A stretch of DNA of 64,000 nt from Fasciola hepatica (GCA_948099385.1 CANUEZ040000183.1:7068001-7132000), one strand, 5' to 3'. Numbered from the stretch's first letter, positions 1 through 13,414 are shown. Numbers and translations are program-made. Notes: generated by a model from the sequence alone, not told the origin.

Positions 1-552
1 TATAAAGATTCTCTGGTTTGCCGGCTCTAAAACACGCAACATATAATTTTCCGTGTGAGAAACAACCCGTGTCTAGGTCTAAACCACGCAATTCTAAAGA
101 TTGGCCCAGAGCTTTGTTGATGGTGATTGCAAACGCCAATGAAATGACATTCCCGTTGGAATCATAGGAATGCGAGGAATAAGGACATCTTCACCTTTGA
201 AATGTCTGGTCATAATTGTTGCTTCTACGACGTTGCTCCTTATTTGTGTTACTGCAAGCCGCGAGCCGTTGCAAAGCTTTGGCTTGTTGATAATTCGCAA
301 CGTGATAATTGGCACGCCGATTTTCAATCGCAGAACGTCCGGTGCCATACCTGGCAGATCGAGTGAAATTGAAAATTCTGTTGGAAAATTAACCGCTTCA
401 TCTGCTTTCACAACAGAGTCGACGAACTTGCATCTAATTGCCTCGCTTTGAATAACTGATTGAGTAATATCGCTAAATTCACAGACGTCTTCGTCTTTGC
501 CCGCGAGACTAGTTCGGCCAATCAACCAACTGTGATTCTTATAATTGTAACG

Positions 553-895
553 GAAAATCCAGTTGCATTTTTCACATCGAAAAGTCGGACATCGCGTGCC
601 AGAAACGACTAGACGGCCCTCCACATACCTGGTAGACGCTCTATCAGCTGGGCTATCGCGGTCCGGATAGTCGGGTGTGAATAACGCAAGTGAATAATGG
701 ATAAGGCGCGAACCATTATTCCAATGATACACAGTATCTGTCCTGGTTTTAATTATTGGGCTAGCCTCGTCGGTCACTTCCCAATGGGACGAACAGCACA
801 TGGATGAACGTGATCCATCGGACATTGAAATATGTTCAGAGAATGTATTGTTGGCACATACGATTCAGGCTCCTCGTGCCAACAATACATTCTCG
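553..895 (-). mobile_element. Short insertion inside the Helitron helicase, tRNA-like A box
   Basis: About 340 bp with no helicase homology separate the coding pieces ending NNYEDFENV and restarting NYKNHSWLIGR, which are adjacent in Helitron helicases. On the minus strand 655-637 reads TAGCCCAGCTGATAGAGCG, close to a pol III A box and tRNA D arm. No clear B box was found. Similar short sequences (about 896-910 and 540-552) flank it and could be a decayed target duplication. A tRNA-derived SINE is the likely explanation, but this is inference. Confidence 0.45.
839..894. repeat. Perfect 19-bp inverted repeat with 18-nt spacer
   Basis: Positions 839-857 and 876-894 are exact reverse complements (GAGAATGTATTGTTGGCAC on the left arm). 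The spacer is 858-875. The hairpin lies at the upstream edge of the insertion that interrupts the Helitron helicase. No mismatch is present although the surrounding helicase is decayed. Confidence 0.9.
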
Positions 896-1749
896 AAATC
901 CTCATAGTTGTTTTGAATATAGGGATATACTTTTTCAAGCAACTCTTCTTTCGACCTCACTAAATTGCAGAAATTATGAGGCAATGAAGTTTGTCCTGAA
1001 GTCAGATCAACTGGCACCTTTTCGTCCTCGATTTCCACCAATTGATTGGAGAATATCTCAGCTGATCGATCGTTTTGCGGCTGAACACGCATATTTGTAG
1101 TTAATTTTAACGTCTCCGAGTGTTGCTGCAAAGTAGAGTATCTCAGGCAAGCATTTATTTCGTCCGCTGGTGTCGATCGAGGAGTTATGGGTCGTTTGCC
1201 TGACATCCCCTGCAAACAACATTAGTGCGTTCCCAAATGGTCTGATGTTTCCACCCAAATCTTGCAATGATCGATCAAGAGCCTCGAGCGATTTTTTGTG
1301 CACCATTGTGCATTTGTCCCAAACAATAAGCTTGCATTTCTGCAATATTTTTCCCATGCCGGATGCCTTGGAAATGATGCACATGGGAGTTCCGATGAAA
1401 TGTATGTTCAATGGCACTTTCAGAGCAGTTCTTCCACCTGGTAGCAATGCCACAGCTATTCCGGACGACGCAAGAGCTAAGGCTGTCATTTTGGAATCGA
1501 ATTGCTGCAAGAATCAGTCCAATTAGGAACGTTTTACCCGTTCCTCGTGACGCACCTAAGAAAATTTCTCCAGGCCCGTTACTGACAGCATAATTTGATC
1601 GTAAATGCCATTTTGCTCAACCGTTAGTTTAGGAATACTTGGTCGCAAATACGATAGTAGATCACTCGTGTTGTAATTTTGTTCACGACGCAACTCTACA
1701 TCGAACGAGGCAAAAGCGATTCGATTTGGTGATGGTATCCCTCATTGAT

Positions 1750-3760
1750 TGAGATCTTTGTTCGCGATTTCGAAGCACAAATCAACGCTATTGGATGCAC
1801 TGGAATGGAATCGTAAAAAGCATGCTTTTACCCGCCACAGGTGCGATATCTGCATAGTGGTAGACGCGCGGTCAATAGACTTTTAGTTCGAATTCGGTAC
1901 TGTAACTGATAAGCGTTTATAAATAAACAGGAAAAACGTACAGCCAAATGCCTCCAAGTGTCGGAATAACGTGCAGATCAAACCGTGTGCATAGACAATA
2001 ACGTGACAGTGCGAATGGCGAGCAGGTGAGCACGTAACGAGAAGTGCGGAGTTGATTGGTTGGTATGGTCGCTTTCGAGGTCTACGGATCTGCGTGCCCG
2101 TGCTTGGGGCTGTATACGTGTAATCATAGGAGAGATGCCAGGTTGTCTCTTAGTCGGTTCATGTCGAGAGAACAAGCATCAGGGCACATGAGCGTGCGTG
2201 CGTGCATTAGCCAGCGCCAAGGTGAATCTGTCAGTGGGATGAACCAGTGGGTCATTGGGTGTGTGGACGTGCGTGCGTCAGTGATCACGGAGCGGAAGTC
2301 GATGGTCCTGCGTGTGCATGTGACGGCGAGTGAGGTCAACCCATCATGGGAACAATGTCATATGTGAATGTGTGTGTTAACAGGCGCGTGCATGATGCGT
2401 CCGTACGTGATGCACTGGTGAGGATGCTGAAATGGGAGTTTTCATCAGAGCACTGTTGACAATAGACTACTACAAAGGTACGTAAAAACACGAACGCATT
2501 CGAATGCCACATTGTGTCGAAATTTCAAGGCAATCGATGGAGAACTTTCGGTGATCTTAGATTAGTAACAAACGGACATCTACATCTTTACTTGCAATTG
2601 AGTAGTAGATTAGATTTGTATAATATGATTCATCATGCTTGAACGCTCAATTGACTATTTATATAGAAGACTGATAAATAACGGTGCAATATTTCAGGGA
2701 AAGGGTTGCAGCTAATCAGAGGCTGATTGTTACAGTCCTAGAGTTACTCCGTTGCCGATATAATCAATCTGAACCGCAACTAGTGACTTGAATATGTTGT
2801 ACGCACATTTTTCCATCGTCCACATGTTTGCGCTCTACTTGCACTACCTGGTGATGACATAAAGAAAAGATGCGCCAAATTATTCAATTAACAACAATAC
2901 TCCTCGTTTAGGGTAAGACAAACAGAAAATAAAGATATTACTGTGAAGGTAGTAGGATGACGTCATCATAAAGCTGAATAGTTCTTTCAGAAGTTCCGCA
3001 TGAAATCTCATCATCATCATCCGAATGATATTATTACTACTATCATTATCGTGACGATGACGATGATGATTTAGATGCTGGTCATTGTTAAATATGAACG
3101 ATATCCAGTTCGACGGAAACTGACGCACATCCTCAAAACCGAAATTAAACCAGCCGAGGATTAATGCGCTACATGAAAGTCAATAGAAGTATATATACTT
3201 ACAGTATATACTTACAAACCGCAAATAATGACCTCCTCGAGGGATATCACAGTTCACTCAAGTCCTGAGGCCTAATCGACGATGGTGACACTTGGACGAA
3301 AACAAACATGGCAATGACAAACCTGGGCCGAATAGTCGGACTACGAACGTTGCAAACCCGGGGCCAAACAAAGCAGCCTGGTGAATCGGACACGCACGCA
3401 CACAGACACACACCCACATACGCCATGGAACGACACTGGTACTGGTCAGAGAATCCGTCCAATCACAGGTGGAGGTGAGGCGTTACATCTGTTGGGCATA
3501 GTCGAACGAGAGCTACCTAGTCGAGGCCGCCCATAAATGACCCAAAGGTGGCAGTATGCCAGCATCGAATGAATCAAGTATGTTCATGTGTGCTAGCATG
3601 TTTGTGCCTGTGTGAGAGAGAATGAATGAACGAAGTGATCAGACAGCTCATCCATGAGTCACAGATGAAAAAGGGTGATCGCAAACTGGGTGTAGAACAA
3701 GTTGGGACAGTGCAAACCGAATAAGTTTGCCAACTGGGGAAGACAGACTCAGCAATGATG
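1750..3760. other. No gene recognised; GT-rich stretch
   Basis: Only short open frames without recognisable motifs. About 1980-2420 is enriched in GTGCGTG/GTGTG words and 3380-3430 in the complementary ACACACGC words; 3010-3075 carries imperfect ATCATC repeats. Confidence 0.5.
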
Positions 3761-3764
3761 ATCA

Positions 3765-3850
3765 AAATATGTGGTGCGGGTGAACACATGTTTCCGACGA
3801 TTCAGTTTTAAGTTGCAACAATCACATTTATAGAATACATTGGTGACAAA
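3765..3850 (-). mobile_element. PLE 3'-terminal fragment
   Basis: The minus strand carries a diverged form of the 3'-end sequence shared by the Penelope-like copies here (GGAAACATGTGTTCACC at about 3795-3779, matching GAAAACATATGTTCGCC at 55.03 kb) together with upstream sequence similar to 55045-55110. No coding part remains. Confidence 0.5.
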
Positions 3851-3855
3851 TTTAT

Positions 3856-3857
<2 letters not shown>

Positions 3858-3932
<75 letters not shown>
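3858..3932. repeat. (TA)n microsatellite
   Basis: About 37 uninterrupted TA units, the longest of five (TA)n tracts in the window; it abuts the PLE 3' fragment. Confidence 0.97.
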
Positions 3933-3933
<1 letters not shown>

Positions 3934-3934
3934 A

Positions 3935-5945
3935 TGACAATGGTTCCAAGAACGGGACTGAGTTTTTTCACAAGCCTATCTGATGAACTTTGTGTTGGTA
4001 AATTTTCAACATCAAAAGTGAAACATTTTGAAAATTTTATCAATCTATCCAAAGTGCCTAGCATATGTTCAGTGTTCATCTTGACTCTGTCTGTCCATTC
4101 TTCCCACAATTTCAAGAACAAATCAAATTCCCGTGCACACAACACTCTCGCAAATACGAAGGGAAGAATTGGCAAGGCAACGTGTTGCATTTAATTCCAG
4201 GTAAGTTAGCGTATTACATAATTATTTAGATTCACTTATTTTAGCAATAACGATAGAAGAATCAGATATGAGCACACCATTCAGTCCGCGGTCTACATGG
4301 TTGCAACAGCCTCAGTGAGCCGCCCCTACTAGGTGCAGTAGATGAGGTTTTCATCCCACTATGATTTGCATTTCATCTAGTTCAAATACTAAGGAATTAA
4401 AGACATTCAAAAAGGGGAGTTTCTATGAACAACGACCTCCCGTGGTTGTTGTCCACATCTTTCGTTGGGAAATGGCCCTCGTGTTCCTTTCCACTGGCAG
4501 GCTTAGGCTGTCATTTCTGACTTCATCTTAGTTTATTTCATCGTTATTAGACGCTCTGATTTTTGAAACAAGATATTAGGATTATAAAACATCTTCGGGG
4601 AGAGAAAAATAAATTGTACTTTGTTCATCTCCATCGAGCGATTGGTTGAACTGTGCATAAATTCCGTTCGTCCATTCACGGCACACTAGTTCATTCTTTT
4701 TCCAAGCCCATCAAATATTTTCTTCTCTATAAACGCTTGTAAGAATTTCTCTGTTCAGTATTTGCCGAGCATTGTTCGAATAGATGGTGTTGGTTTAAAA
4801 CTATCCCAATCCTGGTGTATAGATTCAAGTTTTTGTATATAAATAGCTCTTTCGATCATTTTTCCTCCTAATTTGGTATCTTTTATGTAAACGCATATGA
4901 TGATTTTGTTATGAGTTCAGTATGTGTGCACATGCGCTCGATCGCATGCTCCGCGTGATCTGTCTGACAGTCCATTCACGAGGGTACTAAAATTGGTTGG
5001 TTAATTTGTCTATAATCCTCACTTAGTCTCATATAAGATACAGATCAAATTACATACATACTTGTTTGCGGACGCTGCAAGAGATCCGTGTTAAGACTGA
5101 CGATAACACAGTTTTTGTGTTAAAGTTTTGATTGAATTGTATACAAACAATGCAATTCAGAAAAGAGGTAAACACTTTGAGATGTGAATATTTTGCTTAT
5201 TGTTATGACCTACACAAGTGGAATAATCTGATATTTATGCGAAATATCAAGTGTCAAAAAAGACACTAAACCAAGTAAGGAGTTTCTACTGTCTGTTGTG
5301 TTCTATTTAAACATTCACATGTGAGAGAATAAACAGACTGGTACGCAAACGTATACTACGCGGACAATCGGTCAATATCTAATATTCACAGAATGTTTCA
5401 ATGACCCTCAAACACACGGACATGCACATGCATTGTATCGAAATTTACTCACGCTTCAGCTCGGCCAGTGTTGACTAGTCAGTGTCACTGTGTCTCGATT
5501 GGCCTTGCTTGGCCTCGGCCGAATGAACGCGTGGTTTGCTCGTGAAAATACTTTTGACCCCGCTGTCCTCTTACGTAATCGCCTGTTTGCTTGATCACTA
5601 ATTACGCTTTGATTTGGTGTTTACGTGATTGCAAACAAATGGAGCTCAACGATAACTTTTTCTACCACCAGTTACATACACAGCGGTATCTAACGTTGTT
5701 GTGGATATTCGCTGGACGTACTGGTTTTCGGAATTAATCCCTTCCCTGCTTGCAACGTTGCATCCTGATACGAAAATGTTTCTTATCAGAAAAAGAAACA
5801 ATCATTTAACACTTCAATAACCAGAATTAATTCTCAAACGCATTCAACTCGAGTCTGCCGGGAGAAAGTTGTTGTCCACTGTTTTGCTTCTGTGAAAGTT
5901 TATCACAAATAGATAGATATGTTCAAGACTATAAGATACACAGTT
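3935..5945. other. No gene recognised
   Basis: AT-leaning unique-looking sequence. The open frame at 3934-4194 is short and matches no family known to me. No splice-consistent coding segment was found. Confidence 0.4.
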
Positions 5946-5949
5946 GTAC

Positions 5950-7160
5950 TATTCACAGTACTTGAACTGGAAGAACGCAGTAAAATTGCTGAATCATGGA
6001 AGCCTTTGATCTGGCGATAGATTTGTCTGGGTTAAACAAGAACTGAAGAGCATGGTGGTCTGAGAGAATTGTAAACATGAATTCAAAGAGGTATTTGCGT
6101 AGTTGACGTACTACCCAGAAAACTGCTAAACTTCCCCCTGCGTCCGAGAACAGTCCTTCTTTGCAGCAATGGGAAGAAACGAGATGCAGATAATCGGGCA
6201 TCCATACCGCTATAGGGATGCCACAATCCCCATTTTAAGGGTGTCGACGATGAGTAGGCTTCGTTTAGATGATGCAAATGAAGCTAGTACATGCTGGTCG
6301 AAAATAGTTTGTATGATACTTCATAGTGCTTCCTAACACTGCCAGTCCCACGGCCACACGTCGGGCGACTGTGCAGAGAACAGTGGTTGTGCTGATGTCG
6401 CGAAGTTCGTACCGAGTCGGGAATAGTATTGCAAGCACAAGATTGACCATATACGTGCCCGATTCTTAGGTAACTCGATTCCGATTGGTGATTTGAAGCG
6501 ATCTGTATCAGGATGGTACCTGTTCGCACTAACAATGAAACCTAGGAAATCCAGTTCGGTTGCACGGAATTTGCAATTTGAGGGGCTTTAATAGATGCAT
6601 TTCGTTCCACGAACCTCTCCATCAGTTGCTGCAATCTGCGATCAATTTCTTCCTTTGCGGATCCAAAAACATACACATCATTCTGATATGCCATCGCTGC
6701 ATCGGTGTTGTGAATCACCTTGTAAACGGCAGTCTGGAAGAACCCGAATGACATATGAAGTCGGAAGGGTAAGAAATTGTACTGCAGCATGCCCCACGGA
6801 GTATTCACTGTGCTTAGTAGTGCGAACTCCATGTGCAACGGGATTTGCAATTATGCATCAACCGGGTGGATTTTCGAGAAATACTTGTTGTCGAGCCTAT
6901 ATTTCACGAAGTCATCCGGATCCACAGTAGTTTTTGTGTATCACCGTAACCGCGGACTGAGAGCCAGCTGATATTCATCAGAAATTCGGAGTGTCTGTCT
7001 GTTGCTCTTTATCGCCACCACAATCGGAGTCTCCCAAGTGGACGAGGTCACACGTGAAGTGAAACCGTCTTGTTCCATCTTGATAAACACTTTTAGGACA
7101 CCCTCTCGCAGGCCTTATGACAATGGTCTCCTCCTCTGAAATACCTACTCACCATCAACT
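5950..7160 (-). pseudogene. Ty3/gypsy pol remnant (reverse transcriptase-RNase H)
   Basis: Minus-strand remnant of an LTR-retrotransposon polyprotein. In coding order: the RT N-part with TPIVVAIKSN and DEYQLALSPRLR (about 7060-6940), KIHPVDA, the core LLSTVNTPWGMLQYNFLPFR near 6830-6770, and the catalytic box as MAYQNDVYVFG near 6690-6660, where the usual Y-x-D-D has become YQND. A damaged connection region follows (6540-6280), then RNase H motifs FWVVRQLRKYLFEF and LSDHHALQFLFNPDKS near 6120-6020. Several frameshifts and stops separate the parts, and no LTRs were identified. It resembles trematode Ty3/gypsy elements. It is a non-functional relic. Confidence 0.9.
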
Positions 7161-7164
7161 TTTA

Positions 7165-8210
7165 ACTTTGTGAGTTTAACTTCCATGGCACATTTGTTGT
7201 GAGAGCATTGATGGGCAAATTCCTGAAGAATAGACTGATCTACTGGAGTCTCAGATGTTGCCAAATGGTGTTACAGATGTGATCATACTCGCATTGGCCT
7301 GTTGATTCTGACTGCCTATCGATCGCACTCGCTCGTAAACAACCATTCCTATTTTGGCTCTTCGTAACATTTTTGCATCATGTTCAAACACTGACCCACA
7401 CAAGAAACCTTTCGAATTTAGCGTTCGCTAAAGCTTGCACGAAAAGGCTTACTTTGTCGCTAGTTTATCCGGACATGACACGCCACGTACGGACTCGATG
7501 ATCTGTTCTGTTTGCCTCGACTATTTTATGTGTTACTTAATGGATGGCAGACCCACTTAAACATCGCATTTTGTTGTGACACCATCTTTTACATGGACAA
7601 TGAAAAACATTTCACCAGCAGAAAGACTCCGGACACTTTTGTCATTGAAAAACTTGTCCCATGAACTGGCAGAATGTTATCCCTCTTCCCTCCACAAAAA
7701 TAGCGGAATTTTCTGGTTTACAGTAAACATTTCTCTGGCGTAGCGTAAACAAAACGAATATTTTACGGGTCACTTTTATATGATTCTGATACCTAGATCT
7801 CTGCTGAACCTACTCTCCAAAGACACTTTGCTGTTGAGCCACGATATAGTATTTTCTCCTGACGTGTTCCTTATTTTTTTTGCTCCTTTCTGTTTACTAG
7901 AAGCATGGTAGATGTTTCAGTAGAAAGAAATGGTTCTGAAAAGATCAGTATTTATTCATCAGTAACCAGAATCACATGTAATGAGTTTTACTTTGATGTG
8001 TCTGCAAACCGTTCATGTTTGATATTTTACTCATGTTAGTCACCCAAGCTTCCGGTGAATTTCTCATGGTCGCATAATTTCAACTTCCCACAGACCGTCA
8101 CAGAAATAACCTAACCAGTATCAAGCTCTACCAAAATAAAATGCCTCGGCTATGGGCTATGATATCCCGGCAGAAATTTCGGATGGGGAAGTTCAGTGTT
8201 GAGAAACTAA
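7165..8210. other. No gene recognised
   Basis: No open frame above 60 codons and no repeat recognised, apart from possible continuation of the flanking gypsy and dispersed-repeat sequences. Confidence 0.4.
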
Positions 8211-8214
8211 TTTG

Positions 8215-8400
8215 CCTCACGAGTTGAGACGGCATCAGTGCAGCGTATTCATCGGTAACCCCCTGGGGGTCGAATTTCTATACTTGCTACTAAAAACGAT
8301 AGCAGTAGTTAAATTTTGCAAACAAGAGACAAAATTACGTCGGATTGTCCGTTTGAGATGACGATGACCGACACTAAAATTTGCTAGTCAAAGCTTCGCA
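8215..8400 (-). repeat. Dispersed repeat family R, copy 1
   Basis: The reverse complement begins GGTCATCGTCATCTCA and aligns over about 150 bp with 11085-11260 and more weakly with 50800-50965. Shared blocks include CGGACAATCC, GTCGTTT/ATCGTTT and AATTCGACCC. There is no coding capacity. It lies just upstream of a PLE endonuclease fragment. Confidence 0.7.
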
Positions 8401-8586
8401 AATGCCTCGTTTTGCCGCGGAGTGATCGCATAAGTCTACCGACATACTCCTACGGCAATAATAGTCGTATACCAATCAATATGGACATGCCAATTGAGAG
8501 TAAACTGGTCATTTTGGTCAGTTTTACGGTACCCTGCATGAAACACCGGAGTCAAATCGCAATTTAAACAGTTTTTACTCTGTCGT

Positions 8587-9243
8587 ATGTCGTCCATTAG
8601 CACAGATTTTATCACTAGCCTGTTAGAAGTCCAACCGTGCCCCCTGAATTTGCGAGACTTCAAAGAACCCGATTCTGCAGCCTCATCTTCTGTGTATTCC
8701 TTCACTTGTTCCTGTGGGAAAACGTATATCGACCGCACGAACAGACACCCGTTTGAACGTATTCGTGAGCATCACTCAGCTTGGTTGGGGACTGGAGCAG
8801 TTGAGTCAACTGCTAGCGCAGTCGTTTCATACCTAGCCGAAACTAACCAGAAGGTGAACGTGGATAAAGCTTTTCGCCGTTTGTATATGGTCCGAGATCG
8901 GTTGTCCAGATCAGTGAGAAGTCGCATCTCGGCCACAGCGGGAGCAGTCAAAATTTGTCTCCACAATCACGTTTTTGTACCCAGAAGTAGTTTATACACG
9001 CACTCACCCTACCCTAACCCTTTCACTACCCAATGACAGCTGCTAGATAGACCGGCAGCTTACACGCTGAGCATGTGATAACCAGTTCACACCCGGTCCC
9101 CGGATAAATGTGTGCCCTATTAGGTAAGAACGAGGATCCTAAACACCGGCTGCTTTGACTGTATGTAGCCCTTGTGTATCATGTCATATGTACTGTGTTG
9201 TATTGGCATGGTTAGGAATCACTGAAAACGAGCTCGTTCGCCA
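8587..9243 (+). pseudogene. PLE GIY-YIG endonuclease fragment with 3' end
   Basis: The C-terminal GIY-YIG endonuclease domain of a Penelope-like element, which nicks target DNA to prime reverse transcription. The frame shows VYSFTCSCGKTYI, then ERIREHHSAWL, AVVSYLAETN and AFRRLYMVRDRLSR. The usual YIGRT is YIDRT, so a key motif residue is changed. The RT part is missing, so the copy is 5'-truncated. The sequence continues through a 3' UTR to the family's terminal motif (ACGAGCTCGTTCGCCA, ending near 9243). Confidence 0.88.
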
Positions 9244-9249
9244 ACTTTC

Positions 9250-11080
9250 GTGCTCTGTAGGATTTTTCAGACGAATCTGGTTCTGTTGCAACGATCACTA
9301 AAGATTCACTGGTAGCAGCGCTTCTGATTGCTACAGCTCAGCAAAAACACCACTCAGAAATCAAAAATCACATCAGTACGCTGAAGCAGAGTAAAAACAA
9401 CAAATAATAGTATCGATTCAATGAGTATATAGTAGCCTCACTGGTCATGCTGCGTAGTCACATCATCTTGCCTATAAACACTGGTTAGACGGGTCTCGTG
9501 GGTCCCACCGTGGAAGACCGACACGCCGCAAATGGCCAGATATACTTGTCAGGCCTTTTATACCTTAGTTTGATACTACGAACAGACCACCTATGAAGCT
9601 TATCTTATCGAGTTCGTTATAGGCATTGATAATGGTATTGGCGTAATGAGATTTAGTCAAGTCATTGTCACCAATCCGGCTACATGTTGAATCTGTGTAA
9701 TGTTTAATCCCCGTGACTGTAGTACTTTCTTTCAAAAAGTTTTAATCTAGTTACATTTCGCTACTGATCCTAGTTTATGCATGTGTGCACCCGCACTCAG
9801 TTGTCAACTGACACCTATCTATTCCGTGGTCCTTGTGATTATCAGAAATTCGGGCCACAGCTGAACTGCACCCCAATACCGATCGCGATGGAACACGTAG
9901 CCCCATGCACTTTACCTGATTTGTTTACCGTCTCGGGGTGGTGATTTTCCGAGAGTCACATATGAGACACATTGTATGTGTATATGAAGTGTTTAACTTT
10001 GTACGTATGCTGCCTCGTAAATTTCTGCTGTTAGGAAACAGTATTCTTCAGTCCCACAACTCTCATACTAGAGCAGTTTGTCATTCACAAATATCGTAAA
10101 AATTGAGGTAAAAAGACAAGGTGATCTCATTCATCAAATTGAGTGCTTATTTGATTAGTTATCGATGCCAGTTCCAGAGCTTTTCGGTGTATCTTTATTA
10201 GTGCACGCGAAGCTCGAATAGATAATTTATGTGCTATTTCATCCTCAAACGAACGTTTTCAGTAGTAACAACAAGACCAAGAACGACTGCACTGCATCCT
10301 AAAAATGACCACGCGCATTGAGTATAGGCAAGCCAAAGATCAGCAAGAAACAAGGTCAACAGACGTTGGCTTAGAGAATCGAGCGACAGCCATTGAGCAT
10401 CAAGGTCAGAGTATAGCCATTATCTAGGTGGGTGACGTTCTAGATAAGGGACATTGGATAACGTATCAATCGGTCGTACACAGGCGACATACCAAATATA
10501 ATACGAAACTGATGTTGCTATCAGACCAAAACCTAACCAAGAAGATCAACGTTCCCTAAACTGCATTTCCAAGGCAACGAAGCACCACAAGCTTATTCCA
10601 CTAAAACTGCTGGCTGGGCAATTGGTAAAGACATACAAATTTGATTGTCTTCGGCTGTTAACATTAGGACTGAGGTTAGTTCTAGTAACTTATTCCGTAT
10701 CCTGGTTACGAGAGTCTTTCTTGATCGCAAGATTTTTCGTAGCTACGATGCGTATGCATTGGCATTTGATAACCATGATCCCTCTAAGCGTGAATTTATG
10801 TAAGACCTCTATGTAATACTTCACGATCAAAAGTCATTATAAATGCAATGTGCATCCTTTTCTACACGATAGCGCACACAATTTCCATTTTTGAATCTTT
10901 CCAGTAAATTGTGCGGCCGTGCTACTTATAAGTAGCGTACACTCGTTTTGACGAACATGGTATTGTGGGGTGCGCCCCTTCAACCATTTTGATGTACACC
11001 AACAGCGCAGTAGGAGTACGTCAGTAGCTTTGTGCGATAGTTCTGCACTAAAATGAACCATTTTTGAAATTTCAATTAAC
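9250..11080. other. No gene recognised
   Basis: No coding segment or element identified. Open frames at 10622-10816 and 10837-11082 are short and without family resemblance. Confidence 0.4.
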
Positions 11081-11084
11081 AAAT

Positions 11085-11260
11085 CTCGGTATTGGTCATC
11101 GTCATCTCAAGCGGACAATCCAGAGCGTTTTTTCGCCGGATGTCAAAATCTAACTACTTCTGTCGTTTGCAGTAGCATATATCGGAATTCGACCCTCCAG
11201 TGATGGGTCTACTTCCATTGAACACACTGTACAAGCACGAAATAACCTCATACAATAGCA
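11085..11260 (+). repeat. Dispersed repeat family R, copy 2
   Basis: Plus-orientation copy, starting GGTCATCGTCATCTCAAGCG. It shares ordered blocks with 8215-8400 (inverted) and 50800-50965 (direct), including TTTTTTCGCCGGA and GAACACACTGTACA with the 50.8-kb copy. Confidence 0.75.
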
Positions 11261-11264
11261 GAAT

Positions 11265-13410
11265 CTTTACTTGACTTAGGGTTATGAAAAAGTTGACGTC
11301 ATTGCTGGCCTCAGCTGGTGCGTCCCAACTCCTCTCTGGTTAGGGTCCAAGGAATGAGGATTCTCGTCGATCAGAGAAGTCGAGGGATGTGGCTCAGAAT
11401 CGAAGCCACGGGCGCGAATGTTGTGTGCGGTGCTCGAAGAGTCCCTGCGTCCTATACACAGGGAATAAAAATTTCAAAAACTGTAAAATGCTCGCGTTGG
11501 AACAAAAAACAGCCTGCTTATATTTATTTATCCTTCAGTTTGAACTTTTTCTGCATTTTTGGTGCTGGCACGAAGCCTGATCTAGGCTTGACGTGTAATA
11601 ATAACAATAATAATATCAATAATGATGGTAACAATAACAATACTACTACTGCCACTAATAATGATATCAAGGCACGGAGATAACTGGTGGAAGATTATTT
11701 AATACATTCATAATAGTAAGTTGGTAACAATCAAACCATTTTCGACACCATTCAACAATTCGTTGTTCCTTCCTGTTTGATTATTTATCACTGTTTTGTC
11801 GTAAATCTGATGGCCTTATTCAGACGTATCTTTGTGATTTATAACAGGCGAAGTAAGTCCTTGTGTTTTTCTTCCATCAAAATAATTCCACGTGTTAGAT
11901 GCCACGACCATTTTTCCGGAAGAATTTTACTACTATAATATAATGTAATCAGATGAAAAAAATCAGAATGTAAATAAACAGTACTCGACAATCCGCTCTC
12001 CCCCAACCTACCTACCTACCTGCTTGCAGCACACCCCGGAGACCGATTCCGAGAATCCATCCAAGACGTCCACTCAGACGCGATATACACATTCTGTGAC
12101 TCGTCATCCAGTCGGATGATTATCTTCGTTTACTCCAACGGTAATTTCCAGCACAGGGCGCATTTTTCGTCGGTACACTGTCGAATCGACAAGCACCAAC
12201 ATCTAATGTTACACGAACAAACTTATCAGAGCAATAAGTTGACTTCCGCCCTCCCTCTCTTCGCCCTACATCCTCCGCCTCTCATCCTACACACCCCATC
12301 TCCATCTGTCCGTCTGTTAAGTCAAACTCCATTTACCTTCCGCCTAACCAAAAGAACCTAGTTATGTATTAGGTTACACAAATACTCAGTTCCCGGAGGC
12401 AGCTTCTATCCGAATCAATTTGCCACGCGCACATGCCGGCAATGATCTAGCTATCCGGAGATGACAGTATAATATCATTCTGGACGATCAACGCCACGAC
12501 CGCAAATGTCCTAAGGTTTTCTCCATTCCAATTCCTCCCAGTGCTCAGCTATTCATTGTACCGCCCTGTTCCAACTGTCTATCTAGGTTATAAGTTGACC
12601 GACAGAAAACAAATCTCACAGAAAAACTTATTTTGTTTTCGGGAAATCTTTTCATAATGAAATAAGCATGTGACTGTTGTTTCTTGAGTATGACAAAACA
12701 AGGTTTGGGATCTCACAACACTTCCAGATCTATCAAAAGAGAGCAAAATAGGAACCTTTTAAACTTCGTAATTTATTTCAGGATCAATTCAAATCGCCTA
12801 CTGATAAGGAAGAGATTCTCTGTACGTTTATCTGTAATGTCTTCGAGGCAGATGGACCGAATTTAGAGAAAGTTTTCACCACAGAAGTCGATCAGTGTGC
12901 GCGTGATGGGTTGTTACCGGTCAAAAGCGTGTAACGAAAGGGTGCTGCATCATTACTGTACTGAAGCAAAACCTAGTTGTAACATGCATGACTCACGCGA
13001 TATTTTGCGTGAGAATAACAGGACCATAATAAGGTCAGAATAAATAGCACTGTCTGCTAACTCAATGCTTCCTCAGTCACCCAAATGGGACAAACACAAT
13101 GCAACCCCAAGATAAACTTACAGATAAATAGCCCAATCATTTTAACCAAAAGATATGAGAGAAACACTTGATGGTATAGAGCTTGTATTGATTTTTACGC
13201 CTAGGTCCGGACGTTTACCGATTTTTGTTCGTGAAATATTCCCATGGTCTGAATTTAGAAAACGTAACGTGACGAATATAGAGATGTCTTTTCGGTGCTT
13301 CTCCTCAGGCCAGTACAGTACACATGTGAGGTTTTAGCTTTTTTTCGAAAATGTAATCCTGAGTATTAACGTAAAAGCAGGAAACAATGGTAAATCCGTT
13401 TCCGTTGCAT
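11265..13410. other. No gene recognised; AAT-rich run
   Basis: An imperfect AAT/AAC-rich run lies at about 11597-11665. Otherwise only short unrecognised open frames. Confidence 0.4.
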
Positions 13411-13414
13411 TTGT

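Larger units (their letters stand above)
1..1745 (-). pseudogene. Helitron PIF1-like helicase remnant
   Basis: Degenerate C-terminal helicase part of a Helitron Rep/Hel protein, read on the minus strand and running off the left edge. In coding order it shows a start of domain around KLTVEQNGIYDQIM (about 1620-1580), a Walker A motif GTGKTFLIG near 1545-1520, then LALASSGIAVALLPGGRTA, a Walker-B-like region IVWDKCTMVHKKSLEALDRS, LFAGDVRQT, STPADEINACLRYSTL, and after an insertion the PIF1 C-terminal part NGSRLAVTQ and [13 protein letters not shown] near 270-130. Helitron helicases unwind DNA during rolling-circle transposition. The frame shifts at least three times, WDE has become WDK, and the body is split at about 895/553, so it cannot be functional. 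The Rep nuclease part is not in the window. Confidence 0.9.

Noticed and set aside
3749..4190. Open frames rich in isoleucine-tyrosine
   Set aside because: Translation of the (TA)n tract. The same holds at 16.47, 19.22 and 20.52 kb.
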